From Paramagnetospirillum kuznetsovii (GTDB lineage Bacteria > Pseudomonadota > Alphaproteobacteria > Rhodospirillales > Magnetospirillaceae): 64,000 nt of DNA. The notes below the pieces were generated by a model. The model ran no database searches. It saw nothing but the letters and a program-made list of their open reading frames with translations, and was not told the origin of the DNA. Both the position numbers and the translations under genes were made by a program. Within the stretch, counting starts at the first letter, position 1, and every line of letters begins with the position of its first letter. Below, piece by piece: positions 43,180-51,336 of the stretch. Location of the stretch: contig NZ_PGTO01000012.1 of the NCBI RefSeq assembly GCF_003284725.1, positions 1 to 64,000 on the forward strand, given 5' to 3'.

Positions 43180-44127
43180 ATGAATTTCAAGACAGCAAGA
43201 ACCGGGGGGCTGGCGCTTTTGGCGATAGTCATCGCCGCCGCTCCGATCGGCTTCTCCAACAGCTACTATTACGACGTCGGCGTGAACGCCATGTTCAATG
43301 CCATCGTCTGCGTCGGCCTCAATCTGCTGATCGGCTATGCCGGCCAGATCAGTCTGGGCCACGCCGGTTTCTTCGCCCTGGGAGCCTATGGCTCGGCGTT
43401 GATGACCACCAATTACGGAATTCCGCCCATCGGCGCCATGGTGCTGTCGGCGGCGGTGGTCGGGCTGCTGGCCTTCCTGGTGGGGCGCCCGATCCTGAAG
43501 CTGAAGGGCCACTATCTCGCCATGGCGACTTTGGGCATCGGCATCATCATCCATATCGTGCTGAAGACCGAATCCAAGATCACCGGCGGTCCCGACGGCA
43601 TGTCGGTGGATAATTTCAGCCTGCTCGGCGTCACCGTCATGGGCGACCGCATGTGGTATTGGGTGGCGGGCGGCTTGTTGGTCCTGACGGTATGGCTGGC
43701 GCTGAACCTGATCGACAGCCCGGTGGGCCGGGCATTGCGCGCCGTGCACGGTTCCGAGGTGGGCGCCGAGGTGGTGGGCGTCGATACCTCCAGCTACAAG
43801 GTGCTGGTCTTCGTGGTCTCGGCCATGTTCGCCTCGGTGGTGGGCTCGCTGTTCGCCCATAAGAACGGCTTCATCACGCCCGATATCGGCAGCTTCTTCC
43901 ATTCGGTGGAACTGGTGACCATGGTGGTGCTGGGGGGCATGGCCTCGGTGTTCGGCGCCCTGATCGGCGCCGTGATCCTGACCCTGCTGCCCCAGGTGCT
44001 GGCGGCGGTGGAACAGTACGAAGCCATGATCCTGGGCGCCATCATGATGGGAACCATGATCTTCATGCCCAAGGGTTTGCTGCCCAGCATCGTCGCCAGT
44101 CTCAAGCGTCGGGGGGCCGGGAAATGA
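43180..44127 (+). CDS. LivM-type ABC permease
   Basis: A 315-residue permease with about nine helices. The LivM markers are LNLLIGYAGQISLGHAGFFALGAY near residue 47, the KLKGHYLAMATLG loop near 107 and GGMASVFGALIGAV near 255. Its stop codon lies inside the ATGA that opens a 35-codon frame before livG. Confidence 0.88.
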   Translation: MNFKTARTGGLALLAIVIAAAPIGFSNSYYYDVGVNAMFNAIVCVGLNLLIGYAGQISLGHAGFFALGAYGSALMTTNYGIPPIGAMVLSAAVVGLLAFLVGRPILKLKGHYLAMATLGIGIIIHIVLKTESKITGGPDGMSVDNFSLLGVTVMGDRMWYWVAGGLLVLTVWLALNLIDSPVGRALRAVHGSEVGAEVVGVDTSSYKVLVFVVSAMFASVVGSLFAHKNGFITPDIGSFFHSVELVTMVVLGGMASVFGALIGAVILTLLPQVLAAVEQYEAMILGAIMMGTMIFMPKGLLPSIVASLKRRGAGK

Positions 44128-44231
44128 GCGAGGCAAAGCCGAAGCGCGGGCGCATTGAGCGCCCCGGAGCGGAGCGGAGGAGCCAAGTGAGCGGAGCGAA
44201 TGCCCGGCGTTTGAGGGGCATGCAATCATGA
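44124..44231 (+). CDS. Possible 35-residue basic microprotein between livM and livG
   Basis: This open frame starts with ATG overlapping the livM stop (ATGA) and ends in a TGA overlapping the livG start (again ATGA). It therefore fills the livM-livG gap exactly. The product would be MSEAKPKRGRIERPG followed by AERRSQVSGANARRLRGMQS, strongly basic with no membrane segment. The DNA is rich in repeated GAGCGGAGCG units, which weakens the coding case: it may be a repeat that happens to keep the frame open and pass ribosomes on to livG. No known family. Confidence 0.35.
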   Translation: MSEAKPKRGRIERPGAERRSQVSGANARRLRGMQS

Positions 44232-44989
44232 GCCTTCTGAAAGTAGAGAACCTCTCCAAGGAATTCGGCGGCGTCCATGCCGTCGAGGATCTGACCTTCT
44301 CGGTGGAGCCGGGGCACATTCATTCCATCATCGGCCCCAACGGCGCCGGAAAGACGACGCTGTTCAACCTGATCACCGGCGTCTACACCCCCAGCTCGGG
44401 CCGGGTTCTGTTCAAGGATCGTCTGGTCTCGGGGCTCAAGCCCTACGAACTGGCCGCCATGGGCATGAGCCGCACCTTCCAGAACCTGCAGATCTTCTTC
44501 AACATGCAGGCCATCGAGAATGTCATGGTGGGCAGCCATCTGCATCTCAACCGCGGTTTCCTGGCCTCGTTCCTGCGGCTGCCCAATGTCAGCCGCGGCG
44601 ACCGGGAATGCCGCAAGACCTGCACCGAGCTGATGGAGTTCGTCGGTCTCGCCAAGTATCTCGACGCCGACGCTGCTTCCATGCCCTATGGCGCATTGAA
44701 GCGGCTGGAAATCGCCCGCGCCTTGGCGGCCAAGCCGGAGATCCTGCTGCTGGACGAACCGGCGGCCGGTCTCAACGCCACCGAATCGCGCGAGATCGAC
44801 GAGGTGATCAAGCGGGTCGCCGCCTCGGGCATCACGGTGGTTTTGGTGGAACACGACATGAAGATGGTGATGGGCATTTCCGACCATATCACCGCGCTGG
44901 ATTACGGCCGCAAGCTGGCCGAGGGCACGCCCGCCGAGGTGCGCGCCAATCCGGATGTGGTCAAAGCCTATCTGGGAGCACACGCGTAA
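44228..44989 (+). CDS. LivG-type ABC ATPase
   Basis: A 253-residue ATPase with Walker A GPNGAGKTT near residue 38, the LivG-specific GMSRTFQNLQIFFNMQAIENVMVG (in parts) near 80, the signature-like MPYGALKRLEIARALA near 155, LLLDEPAAGLN and the switch His in VEHDMKMVM. The C-terminal YLGAHA is typical of this subfamily. Its TAA overlaps the start of livF by one base. Confidence 0.88.
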   Translation: MSLLKVENLSKEFGGVHAVEDLTFSVEPGHIHSIIGPNGAGKTTLFNLITGVYTPSSGRVLFKDRLVSGLKPYELAAMGMSRTFQNLQIFFNMQAIENVMVGSHLHLNRGFLASFLRLPNVSRGDRECRKTCTELMEFVGLAKYLDADAASMPYGALKRLEIARALAAKPEILLLDEPAAGLNATESREIDEVIKRVAASGITVVLVEHDMKMVMGISDHITALDYGRKLAEGTPAEVRANPDVVKAYLGAHA

Positions 44990-45699
44990 TGGGCACGCTT
45001 CTCGAAATCAAGGGGCTTACCAGCCATTATGGCCGCATCCAGGCCTTGAAGGGCATCGACGTTACGGTGGGCGAGGGGGAGCTGGTCGCCCTGGTCGGCG
45101 CCAACGGCGCGGGCAAGACCTCCTTGCTGCGCTGCATTTCGGGCGTTCAGCCGATCTCTGGGGGCACAATCTCCTTCGACGGCAAGGACATCACCGGTCT
45201 GGCGGGCGAGAAGCGGGTGCCGCTCGGCATCAGCCAGTCGCCGGAGGGCCGCCAGGTGTTCGGCCCCATGTCGGTTGAGGACAATCTTCGCCTGGGCGCT
45301 TATATCCGCAAGGGGCCGACCATCGCCGAAGACATGCAGCGCATGTATGAGATGTTCCCCATTCTGTACAAGAAGCGGGAACTTCCGGCCGGGACACTGT
45401 CGGGCGGTCAGCAGCAGATGCTGGCCATCGCCCGCGCCCTGATGGCGCGTCCGCGCGTCTTGTTGCTGGACGAGCCCAGCATGGGGCTGGCGCCCTTGCT
45501 GGTGGAAGAGATCTTCCAGACCATCGTCACCTTGAAGCAGGCCGGAACCACCATCTTCCTGGTGGAGCAGAACGCCTATGCCGCGCTGGCCATCGCTGAT
45601 CGCGGCTATGTGCTGGAAACCGGTTCCGTCGTCCTGTCCGATTCCGGTCAGGCGTTGCTGTCCAACGAAAAGGTCAAGGAAGCCTATCTCGGACTTTGA
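44989..45699 (+). CDS. LivF-type ABC ATPase
   Basis: A 236-residue ATPase, last gene of the importer operon. Walker A is GANGAGKTS near residue 38, the LivF-specific GISQSPEGRQVFGPMSVEDNL (in parts) follows near 80, then LSGGQQQMLAIARALM near 135, LLLDEPSMGLAP and LVEQNAYAAL, and it ends in YLGL. Together with the preceding genes it gives a complete importer with two permeases and two ATPases. Confidence 0.88.
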   Translation: MGTLLEIKGLTSHYGRIQALKGIDVTVGEGELVALVGANGAGKTSLLRCISGVQPISGGTISFDGKDITGLAGEKRVPLGISQSPEGRQVFGPMSVEDNLRLGAYIRKGPTIAEDMQRMYEMFPILYKKRELPAGTLSGGQQQMLAIARALMARPRVLLLDEPSMGLAPLLVEEIFQTIVTLKQAGTTIFLVEQNAYAALAIADRGYVLETGSVVLSDSGQALLSNEKVKEAYLGL

Positions 45700-45770
45700 G
45701 GGATGACGGTCTGTCGCGTGTTCCTGGCTGAGGTATGGACTGTACATGGTCGGCCAAACCGGGTAGTAAT

Positions 45771-45785
45771 TGCGACTGCGTCGCA
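45771..45785. promoter_or_regulatory. Possible Fur-type operator before the FTR1 gene
   Basis: TGCGACTGCGTCGCA is a perfect palindrome (6-bp arms, 3-base centre) flanked by TAAT and TTAC, 21 bases before the FTR1 start codon. Position, symmetry and target fit iron control by a Fur-family protein. The exact local consensus is not known to me. Confidence 0.4.
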
Positions 45786-45805
45786 TTACCGTTTCGAGGG
45801 CCAGC

Positions 45806-46612
45806 ATGCTCGCCGCCACCGTTATCGTCTTTCGTGAAGTGCTTGAAGCAGCCTTGATCGTCGGGATCATTCTTGCCGCCACCAAGGGAGTCGAAGGCAG
45901 CCGCCGCTGGATCGCCATGGGCATTGCCGCCGGTTTGATGGGCTCGGCATTGGTGGCCGGGTCGGCGGATGCGCTGAACGAAGCCTTGGCCGGTGTCGGT
46001 CAGGAGCTGTTCAACGCCTCGATCCTGGTGGTCGCGGTGGTCATGTTGGGCTGGCATACCGTGTGGATGAGCAGCCATGGCCGCGAAATGGCCATGGAAA
46101 TGCAGCGTGTCGGCCATGCGGTCTCGGTGGGCAATCGGCCGTTGTCGGTGCTGGCGGTGGTCGTCGGTGTCGCCGTGCTGCGCGAGGGTGCCGAGACGGT
46201 TCTGTTCATTTACGGTGTTTCCGCCTCGGGGGAGGAAAGCCGAATGGCCACCGCCATCGGATGCGGTCTGGGTCTTTTGGCGGGCGTGGCCATCGGCACC
46301 TTGCTTTATGTTGGGCTGGTGAGAATTCCGACTCGCTCGCTTTTCACGGTGACCACTTGGCTGGTTACCCTGCTGGCCGCCGGAATGGCGGCCCAGGCGG
46401 TGAATTATCTCGCCGCCGCCGGTATTCTCGACGTGGAGACCCAGCCGGTGTGGGATACCTCGCCGCTGTTGGAGGAGACCAGCATACCCGGTCGGCTGGC
46501 CCATACCCTGATTGGCTATGTGGATCGGCCCACCGTCAGCCAACTGGCCGCCTATGGCGCCACCTTGCTGGCCATCACCGGTCTGGCCCGGATGACATCT
46601 AAATCCGCTTGA
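45806..46612 (+). CDS. FTR1-family iron permease
   Basis: A 268-residue membrane protein with seven likely helices. Both iron-binding REXXE motifs are present: REVLEA at residues 8-13 and REGAE near 122. The ATG at 45806 puts the first motif in helix 1 as in EfeU/FTR1. No EfeO, EfeB, P19 or multicopper oxidase gene is adjacent, so any partner lies elsewhere. Iron import into the cytoplasm is the expected role, and a Fur-like palindrome precedes the gene. Confidence 0.85.
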   Translation: MLAATVIVFREVLEAALIVGIILAATKGVEGSRRWIAMGIAAGLMGSALVAGSADALNEALAGVGQELFNASILVVAVVMLGWHTVWMSSHGREMAMEMQRVGHAVSVGNRPLSVLAVVVGVAVLREGAETVLFIYGVSASGEESRMATAIGCGLGLLAGVAIGTLLYVGLVRIPTRSLFTVTTWLVTLLAAGMAAQAVNYLAAAGILDVETQPVWDTSPLLEETSIPGRLAHTLIGYVDRPTVSQLAAYGATLLAITGLARMTSKSA

Positions 46613-46621
46613 CCGCGGGAA

Positions 46622-46675
46622 GCGGGCGGGACGCCCGCGCTCCGGTGTGGTTGGAAGCGCGGGCGTCCCGCCCGC
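46622..46675. terminator. Large hairpin between convergent FTR1 and padI genes
   Basis: A perfect 20-bp G/C stem (46622-46641 with 46656-46675) around a 14-base loop lies between the FTR1 stop and the padI stop. It can end transcription from both sides even without a U-tract. It may also be a dispersed repeat, since the core CGGGACGCCCGCGC reads like a REP unit. Confidence 0.6.
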
Positions 46676-46676
46676 A

Positions 46677-48089
46677 TTAATTCCTAGCGATTTCCCGACG
46701 CAGCGAGGTCTGAGAGGTTTCGCCTCCGGCCGGAGTGGAGGATCCGGCCGGAGGCCTATGCGCGGCCGGTGGCGCAGGCGAATTCGCCGACATCACCTTC
46801 AGCAGCGCAACCTGCTCGTCCACCTTGGCCTGAATGTGGTCGAGCTGGTCTTGCGACAGATGCTTGTACTTGCCGATCATCTTCACATAGGCGCTGACCG
46901 GCAGGGCATTGTCGGGCGAGCGGGTGAAGCGCAGCCCGGATTGCGGGGTGTATTCCCACAAGGTGACGAAATTGCTCTCCACGCTCATGCGGCAGGCCTC
47001 GATGACCTTGGACGACGGGATGCGCCAGCCGGTGGGGCAGGGCGAGTAGATGTGGAGATAGGAAAATCCCTCGAACGACGCCTCGATGGCGCGGTCCAGC
47101 TTGTCGTACAGGTCTTCCATGTAGCCGGTGGACGCGGTGGCCACATAGCGGCATTTATGGGCCGCCATGATCATGGGCAGATTCTTGGCGTCCTGGGTCT
47201 TGCCCTTCATATGCTCGCCCACCGGCGTGGTGGAGGTCCACGAACCGTAAGGCGTGGTTCCGGAACGCTGCATGCCGGTGTTCATATAGCCTTCGTTGTC
47301 GACGCAGACATAAAGAACTTTCTCGCCCCGCTCGGCGGCGCCCGAGACGGCATGGAAGCCGCAATCGGCGGTGCCGCCGTCGCCCGCCAGCGCCATGACG
47401 ACGATGTCCTTGCGGCCGATCTTGTCGTAGTAGCGCCGGATGCCCGCCAGCATGGAGGCGGTGTTGGTCAGCAGCGGGTGGAACACCGGAACCTTGGTTC
47501 CGGTCTTGCCATTATAGCCCACCGACCCCATGCCGGGGATGCAGCCCGGCGGGGTGGCGAGGACGGAATTGCGACCGATCTTGCGCATGGCGTGACGCAT
47601 GATCAGCTCGGAATTACAACCCAGGCAGCCCGACAGGCCGGGAACGAACAGGTCTTCCCGCTCGCCGTATTCCATATAGAGGCTGCCCGCCTTGCGGAAC
47701 TCCAGGGCGCCGGTGGGGCAGACCTTGACGCAGGCGGGATCGCCGTCGCACTGGTCGCATTTGGCGACGCGGCCCACCGACAGGTCAACGGCGATGCCGC
47801 CATAGGCGCAGCCCGCGGTGCACAACAGGCAGTCGATGCATTTGTCGGAATCCCAGCCGATGACGCCGGAACCGTTGTCCTTGCCAAGCGCGCCCGAGGG
47901 ACAGACCATGGCGCATTTGGGATCGCCGCATTGGCGGCAGATGGCCAGTTCGAACGCCTTTTCGGTGGCGCCGGGCACGATGGAGATCCGGCTGGCGCCC
48001 TTCTTCTCGGAGGCGCAGGCGGTCATGCAGTCGCCGCAGCCGTCGCAAAGGGAGGCCTTGAAGGCGATGGTGTCGAAAGCGGCGCCCAT
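46677..48089 (-). CDS. padI: Phenylglyoxylate:acceptor oxidoreductase, TPP subunit fused to a four-cluster ferredoxin (PadI-like)
   Basis: A 470-residue subunit. Residues 1-170 carry four cysteine quartets (CDGCGDCMTAC, CRQCGDPKCAMVC, CIDCLLCTAGC and CDQCDGDPACVKVC) for four [4Fe-4S] clusters. Residues 175-435 form the thiamine-diphosphate domain of 2-oxoacid:ferredoxin oxidoreductases (GCLGCNSEL, LAGDGGTADCGFHA, DNEGYMNTG). The start at 48089 has GGAGGT seven bases upstream. It is last in the order padE-F-G-H-I known from Azoarcus/Aromatoleum, where the enzyme turns phenylglyoxylate into benzoyl-CoA. The final ~37 residues are low-complexity and encoded partly by a 12-bp inverted repeat (46723-46754). 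Confidence 0.75.
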   Translation of the reverse strand: MGAAFDTIAFKASLCDGCGDCMTACASEKKGASRISIVPGATEKAFELAICRQCGDPKCAMVCPSGALGKDNGSGVIGWDSDKCIDCLLCTAGCAYGGIAVDLSVGRVAKCDQCDGDPACVKVCPTGALEFRKAGSLYMEYGEREDLFVPGLSGCLGCNSELIMRHAMRKIGRNSVLATPPGCIPGMGSVGYNGKTGTKVPVFHPLLTNTASMLAGIRRYYDKIGRKDIVVMALAGDGGTADCGFHAVSGAAERGEKVLYVCVDNEGYMNTGMQRSGTTPYGSWTSTTPVGEHMKGKTQDAKNLPMIMAAHKCRYVATASTGYMEDLYDKLDRAIEASFEGFSYLHIYSPCPTGWRIPSSKVIEACRMSVESNFVTLWEYTPQSGLRFTRSPDNALPVSAYVKMIGKYKHLSQDQLDHIQAKVDEQVALLKVMSANSPAPPAAHRPPAGSSTPAGGETSQTSLRREIARN

Positions 48090-48094
48090 TCTCG

Positions 48095-49345
48095 TTACCT
48101 CCATTGCTCGCTCATCAACCGGCGTCCGGTTTCCACCGGCTTGGCGATGAACGAATCCTTGCACTGGCCGAGATCCACCTTGCGGCGGATCAGCTCGCCC
48201 ATGATTCCCACGTCGAACGGCTCGTCCACGCTGGCATAGCCGATCAGACGATTGTCGCAGAGCACCAGTCGGCGATAGCCGTCGGTCTCGTTGATGGCCA
48301 CCTCGACGCCTTCGGTGGCGGCGGCTTGGCCGATGGACAGGGCGACATGGCCGAAGAAGCGATAGGTGTTGACCGGGATGCCGCCGGGATAGGCGCGCGG
48401 ATAGGGATCGCTCGCCATGGCGCTGCCCGCGATGCGGCCCTGGTCCACGGCGGTGGGGATGATGCCGATCAGGGCGCGCTTGCCGCTATGGAAGTCCATG
48501 GCCTGGGCCACGTCGCCCGCCGCCCAGACATCCTCGACGGTGGTGCGCATGGTCTCGTCCACCAGGACGCCGCGATCGACGCCGACGCCGGAGCCGTCCA
48601 GCCAGGAAGTGACCGGCTTGACGCCGGTCGCCACCAGCAGCAGATCGGCCTTCAGGGCGCGGCCGTCTTCCAGATGGACGGTGCAGGAATGGCCGCCGTC
48701 GTCGGTTTCCACCGCCACTACCTTGGCTTGGAGGAACAGCTTCACCCCGTGACCGGCGAACGCCGTCTCGATGCGCTCGGAGGCCTTGGCGTCGAAATAG
48801 CCGGGCAGCACATGGCTTTGCATTTCCACCACCGAGACCGACAGACCGGCCTCGGCCATGTTCTCGGCGGCGTGCAGGCCGACCAGACCGGCGCCCAGCA
48901 CCACCGCATGGCGGGCGCCGCCCATGGCGGAACGCAGGCCCTTGGCGTCGTCCAGGGTACGGAGCACGTGATACTTCACCGTCTCGATTCCCTTGACCGG
49001 CGGAATGGCGGGGGCGGCGCCCGTGGCGATCAGCAGCTTGTCATAGCGCCAGGACTCGCCGGTGGACAGGCTGAGGGTGCGGGCCTTGGCGTTCAATCCC
49101 GTCGCGCAGGCATTGGGCACGAAGGTGCAGGAATTGGCCTCGAAGAACGCCTGATCGCGCAGCAGAACCGAGTCCGGCTTGGAACGCCCCGACACCACAT
49201 AGGGCAGGATGGTTGGCGAGTAGGGGAGATAGGCATCCCGGGTGATCATGGCCATGGAGCCATCGGCGTCGAAATGACGGATGGAGCGCAGCGCTTCCAG
49301 GGCGGCGTGGGAGGAGCCCACCAGGAGGTATTTCACGTCAGGCAT
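48095..49345 (-). CDS. padH: Phenylglyoxylate:acceptor oxidoreductase, FAD/NAD(P)-binding subunit (PadH-like)
   Basis: A 416-residue pyridine-nucleotide-disulfide-family flavoprotein. The FAD motif GSSHAALEALRSIR is at residue 10, the NAD-binding GAGLVGLHAAENMAEAG near 152 and the second FAD contact VWAAGDVAQA near 272. There is no redox-active CXXXXC, consistent with an NADH-reacting subunit rather than a disulfide reductase. A subunit of this type distinguishes the Pad enzyme from ordinary 2-oxoacid:ferredoxin oxidoreductases by passing electrons to NAD. It lies five bases before padI. Confidence 0.75.
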   Translation of the reverse strand: MPDVKYLLVGSSHAALEALRSIRHFDADGSMAMITRDAYLPYSPTILPYVVSGRSKPDSVLLRDQAFFEANSCTFVPNACATGLNAKARTLSLSTGESWRYDKLLIATGAAPAIPPVKGIETVKYHVLRTLDDAKGLRSAMGGARHAVVLGAGLVGLHAAENMAEAGLSVSVVEMQSHVLPGYFDAKASERIETAFAGHGVKLFLQAKVVAVETDDGGHSCTVHLEDGRALKADLLLVATGVKPVTSWLDGSGVGVDRGVLVDETMRTTVEDVWAAGDVAQAMDFHSGKRALIGIIPTAVDQGRIAGSAMASDPYPRAYPGGIPVNTYRFFGHVALSIGQAAATEGVEVAINETDGYRRLVLCDNRLIGYASVDEPFDVGIMGELIRRKVDLGQCKDSFIAKPVETGRRLMSEQWR

Positions 49346-49361
49346 GATGGTGCTCCTTAAA

Positions 49362-49420
49362 CCCCTCGCCCGCTTGCGGGAGAGGGAGGGGCCCGCCGCA
49401 ACGCGGTGGGAGGGTGAGGG
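49362..49420. repeat. REP-like palindromic repeat in the padG-padH gap
   Basis: It reads CCCTCGCCCGCTTGCGGG-AGAGGG, then CCGCCGCAACGCGGTGGG-AGGGTGAGGG: two hairpins bounded by CCCTC...GAGGG ends. It fills nearly all of the 77-bp gap between padG and padH. The type is familiar from many proteobacterial genomes. Confidence 0.6.
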
Positions 49421-49422
49421 CC

Positions 49423-50625
49423 CTAATCATTCTCGTTCAGCCAGACCGGCTGGCTGGCCATCTCGCCCGCGGCAAGACGATTGGTGCGGAGGATGGCGGT
49501 GGTAAAGTGCTCGACGGTGATGTCGGCCCCCGCCAGGCCGCCGATGAAGCTCATGGCCGGAATGCGCACCGGCAGGTGATAGAGCGCGCCCAGCACTTCC
49601 TGGAACACCGGGCCGCAGTTCCAGCCGAAATTGACGGCGCGGTCCACAACGCCGATGGCCTTGACCTTGGACAGCGCCTTGGCGATGCGGGCGATGGGGA
49701 AGGGGCGGAAGGTCTTGATCTTGACCAGACCGACCTTGTTTCCGTCCAGGCGGGCCTCGTCCACCGCGTCCTTGGCGGCGCCGGTCATGGAGCCGATGGT
49801 GACCAGGGCGGTCTCGGCATCCTCCATGCGGTATTCCTCGATCAGCGGCGACCAATAGCGGCCGGTGCGGCGCCCCCAATCCTCGTGGGCCTCCTCGATC
49901 ACCCTGAGCGCTTCCTGCATGCCGTTGCACAGACCCTTGCGGTAGCGCACGAAGGTGGACGGTCCGACGCCGCCCGCACCGCCGGTCAGCGGGTCCACCG
50001 CCATGGGCCGCTCGGGATCCAGGCAGGCGTGCCAGTTGACGTTCTTCTCGCCCAGGAAGGAATCGACGATCTCCTGATCGGGCAATTCCACCCGCGCCAC
50101 GCCGTAGGACAGATAATTGCCGTCGTGATTGACGTTGACCGGCAGCATGACATCCGGGTTCTCGGCCACCTTATAGGCGATGGGAATGGTGTCGCAGATT
50201 TCCTGCTGGGTCTCGCAATACATATGAATCCAGCCCACTTCCTTGACGGTCATGGCGTCCTGCTGGCCGCCCCACACGCAGGTGGGCGAGACCGAATCGC
50301 GGGTGACCAGCGAGACCACCATGGGAAGGCGCAAGCCCGGCGTGCGGAAATAGGGCTCGAACATATAGGCCAGGCCCTGGGCCGAGGTGGCGGAATAGGT
50401 CCGCGCCCCGGCGAGGCAGGCCCCGTGCAGGACGGACAGCACCGAATGCTCGCCCTCCACATCCATCAGATCGGCGGTCATCTTGCCTTCGGCGATGAAC
50501 TTGGCGAGATACTCGACAAGCGAGCTTTGCGGCGTGATGGGATAGACCGCCACCATGTCGGGCCGCGACAGGCAGGCACCCCAGGCGGCCGCTTCGTTGC
50601 CGTCGCAGACGATGACCTTGCTCAT
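49423..50625 (-). CDS. padG: Phenylglyoxylate:acceptor oxidoreductase, alpha subunit (PadG-like)
   Basis: A 400-residue PorA/KorA-type subunit. The opening DGNEAAAWGACLSRPDMVAVYPITPQSS (in parts) is the hallmark of the pyrimidine-binding domain. EGEHSVLSVLHGACLAGARTYSATSAQGL (in parts) gives the catalytic-loop region, and GSMTGAAKDAV with the KIKTFRPFP domain-II segment follow. In this enzyme class the alpha subunit pairs with the TPP subunit PadI. GAGGA precedes the ATG. The gap upstream toward padF is 429 bp and contains a repeat element, unusual inside an operon. Confidence 0.75.
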   Translation of the reverse strand: MSKVIVCDGNEAAAWGACLSRPDMVAVYPITPQSSLVEYLAKFIAEGKMTADLMDVEGEHSVLSVLHGACLAGARTYSATSAQGLAYMFEPYFRTPGLRLPMVVSLVTRDSVSPTCVWGGQQDAMTVKEVGWIHMYCETQQEICDTIPIAYKVAENPDVMLPVNVNHDGNYLSYGVARVELPDQEIVDSFLGEKNVNWHACLDPERPMAVDPLTGGAGGVGPSTFVRYRKGLCNGMQEALRVIEEAHEDWGRRTGRYWSPLIEEYRMEDAETALVTIGSMTGAAKDAVDEARLDGNKVGLVKIKTFRPFPIARIAKALSKVKAIGVVDRAVNFGWNCGPVFQEVLGALYHLPVRIPAMSFIGGLAGADITVEHFTTAILRTNRLAAGEMASQPVWLNEND

Positions 50626-50778
50626 GTGCTTAGTTCCTCAATCGCCCTGTCGTCCCGAGTGTCAGCGAGGGATCTTTCAGGCAATATTCGCCCACTTCTG
50701 TCCGGCTCAATTTGATGCGCTGACCTTGAGTGCCTGGGTGGCCTTGCGTTCCACGGCATCCTGGCGTCATTGGGCGGA

Positions 50779-50988
50779 TTCACCACCAAGGCGCCAAGGA
50801 CACCAAGAGGGTTTTCAAAATTCGTCATCACCGGGCTTGTCCCGGTGATCCACGCGGTTCCGCCTGAAAGCCTCGTCAGGCAATGGGTTTGGCTGATCGG
50901 CGTGGATACGACGCGGGACACGCCCGCGCATGACGGTAGGTAAGAAACCGTGTCGGCCTCTTGGTGTTCTTGGTGTCTTGGTGGTGAA
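50779..50988. repeat. Composite hairpin repeat (family B, copy 1) inside the pad operon
   Basis: The ends are 31-bp inverted repeats (50779-50809 and 50958-50988, three mismatches) built from CACCAAG units. Nested inside are a second pair of arms (50824-50855 and 50900-50934), each folding into its own hairpin, for example ACCGGGCTTGTCCCGGT. There is no coding frame. A second copy is at 54819-55019. The 140 bp between padG and this element contains a further GAGGGATCTTTCAGG fragment of a common short repeat. Confidence 0.75.
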
Positions 50989-51054
50989 GCATCGCCTCGG
51001 CCCGGGATGACTAAAGTGAAATCAATCGGGTGCGCGGATGATGGATTGCTCATC

Positions 51055-51336
51055 TCAGCCCTCCGCCTCTTCGACCATGGCGATGGCGCGGTGGGGGCAT
51101 TCCTCGGCGCAGATGCCGCAGCCCTTGCAGGTGTCGTAGTTGAAATCGAACCAGGCGGGGCGTTCCACCACGCATTGGACCGGGCAGTACAGCCAGCAGG
51201 TGGCGCATTTGACGCAGCGATCACGATCGACCACCGGCCGCAGCGCCCGCCAGTCGCCGGTCAGCATGGTGGTGTATTCGGTGGCGATGGGACACATATT
51301 GTCCGGCGCGTTGCGGATAGTTGGGGAGGAGGTCAT
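51055..51336 (-). CDS. padF: Phenylglyoxylate:acceptor oxidoreductase, ferredoxin subunit (PadF-like)
   Basis: A 93-residue PorD-type subunit with two [4Fe-4S] motifs: CVKCATCWLYC followed by CP, and CKGCGICAEEC followed by P. It relays electrons from the TPP site. Its start overlaps the padE stop (ATGA). A 429-bp repeat-bearing gap separates it from padG, so this subunit may be expressed at a different level from the next three. Confidence 0.75.
   Translation of the reverse strand: MTSSPTIRNAPDNMCPIATEYTTMLTGDWRALRPVVDRDRCVKCATCWLYCPVQCVVERPAWFDFNYDTCKGCGICAEECPHRAIAMVEEAEG

Noticed and set aside
46647-50715. Long plus-strand frames opposite padI, padH and padG
   Set aside because: They are antisense shadows rich in Gly, His and Ala; the minus-strand proteins have diagnostic cofactor motifs.
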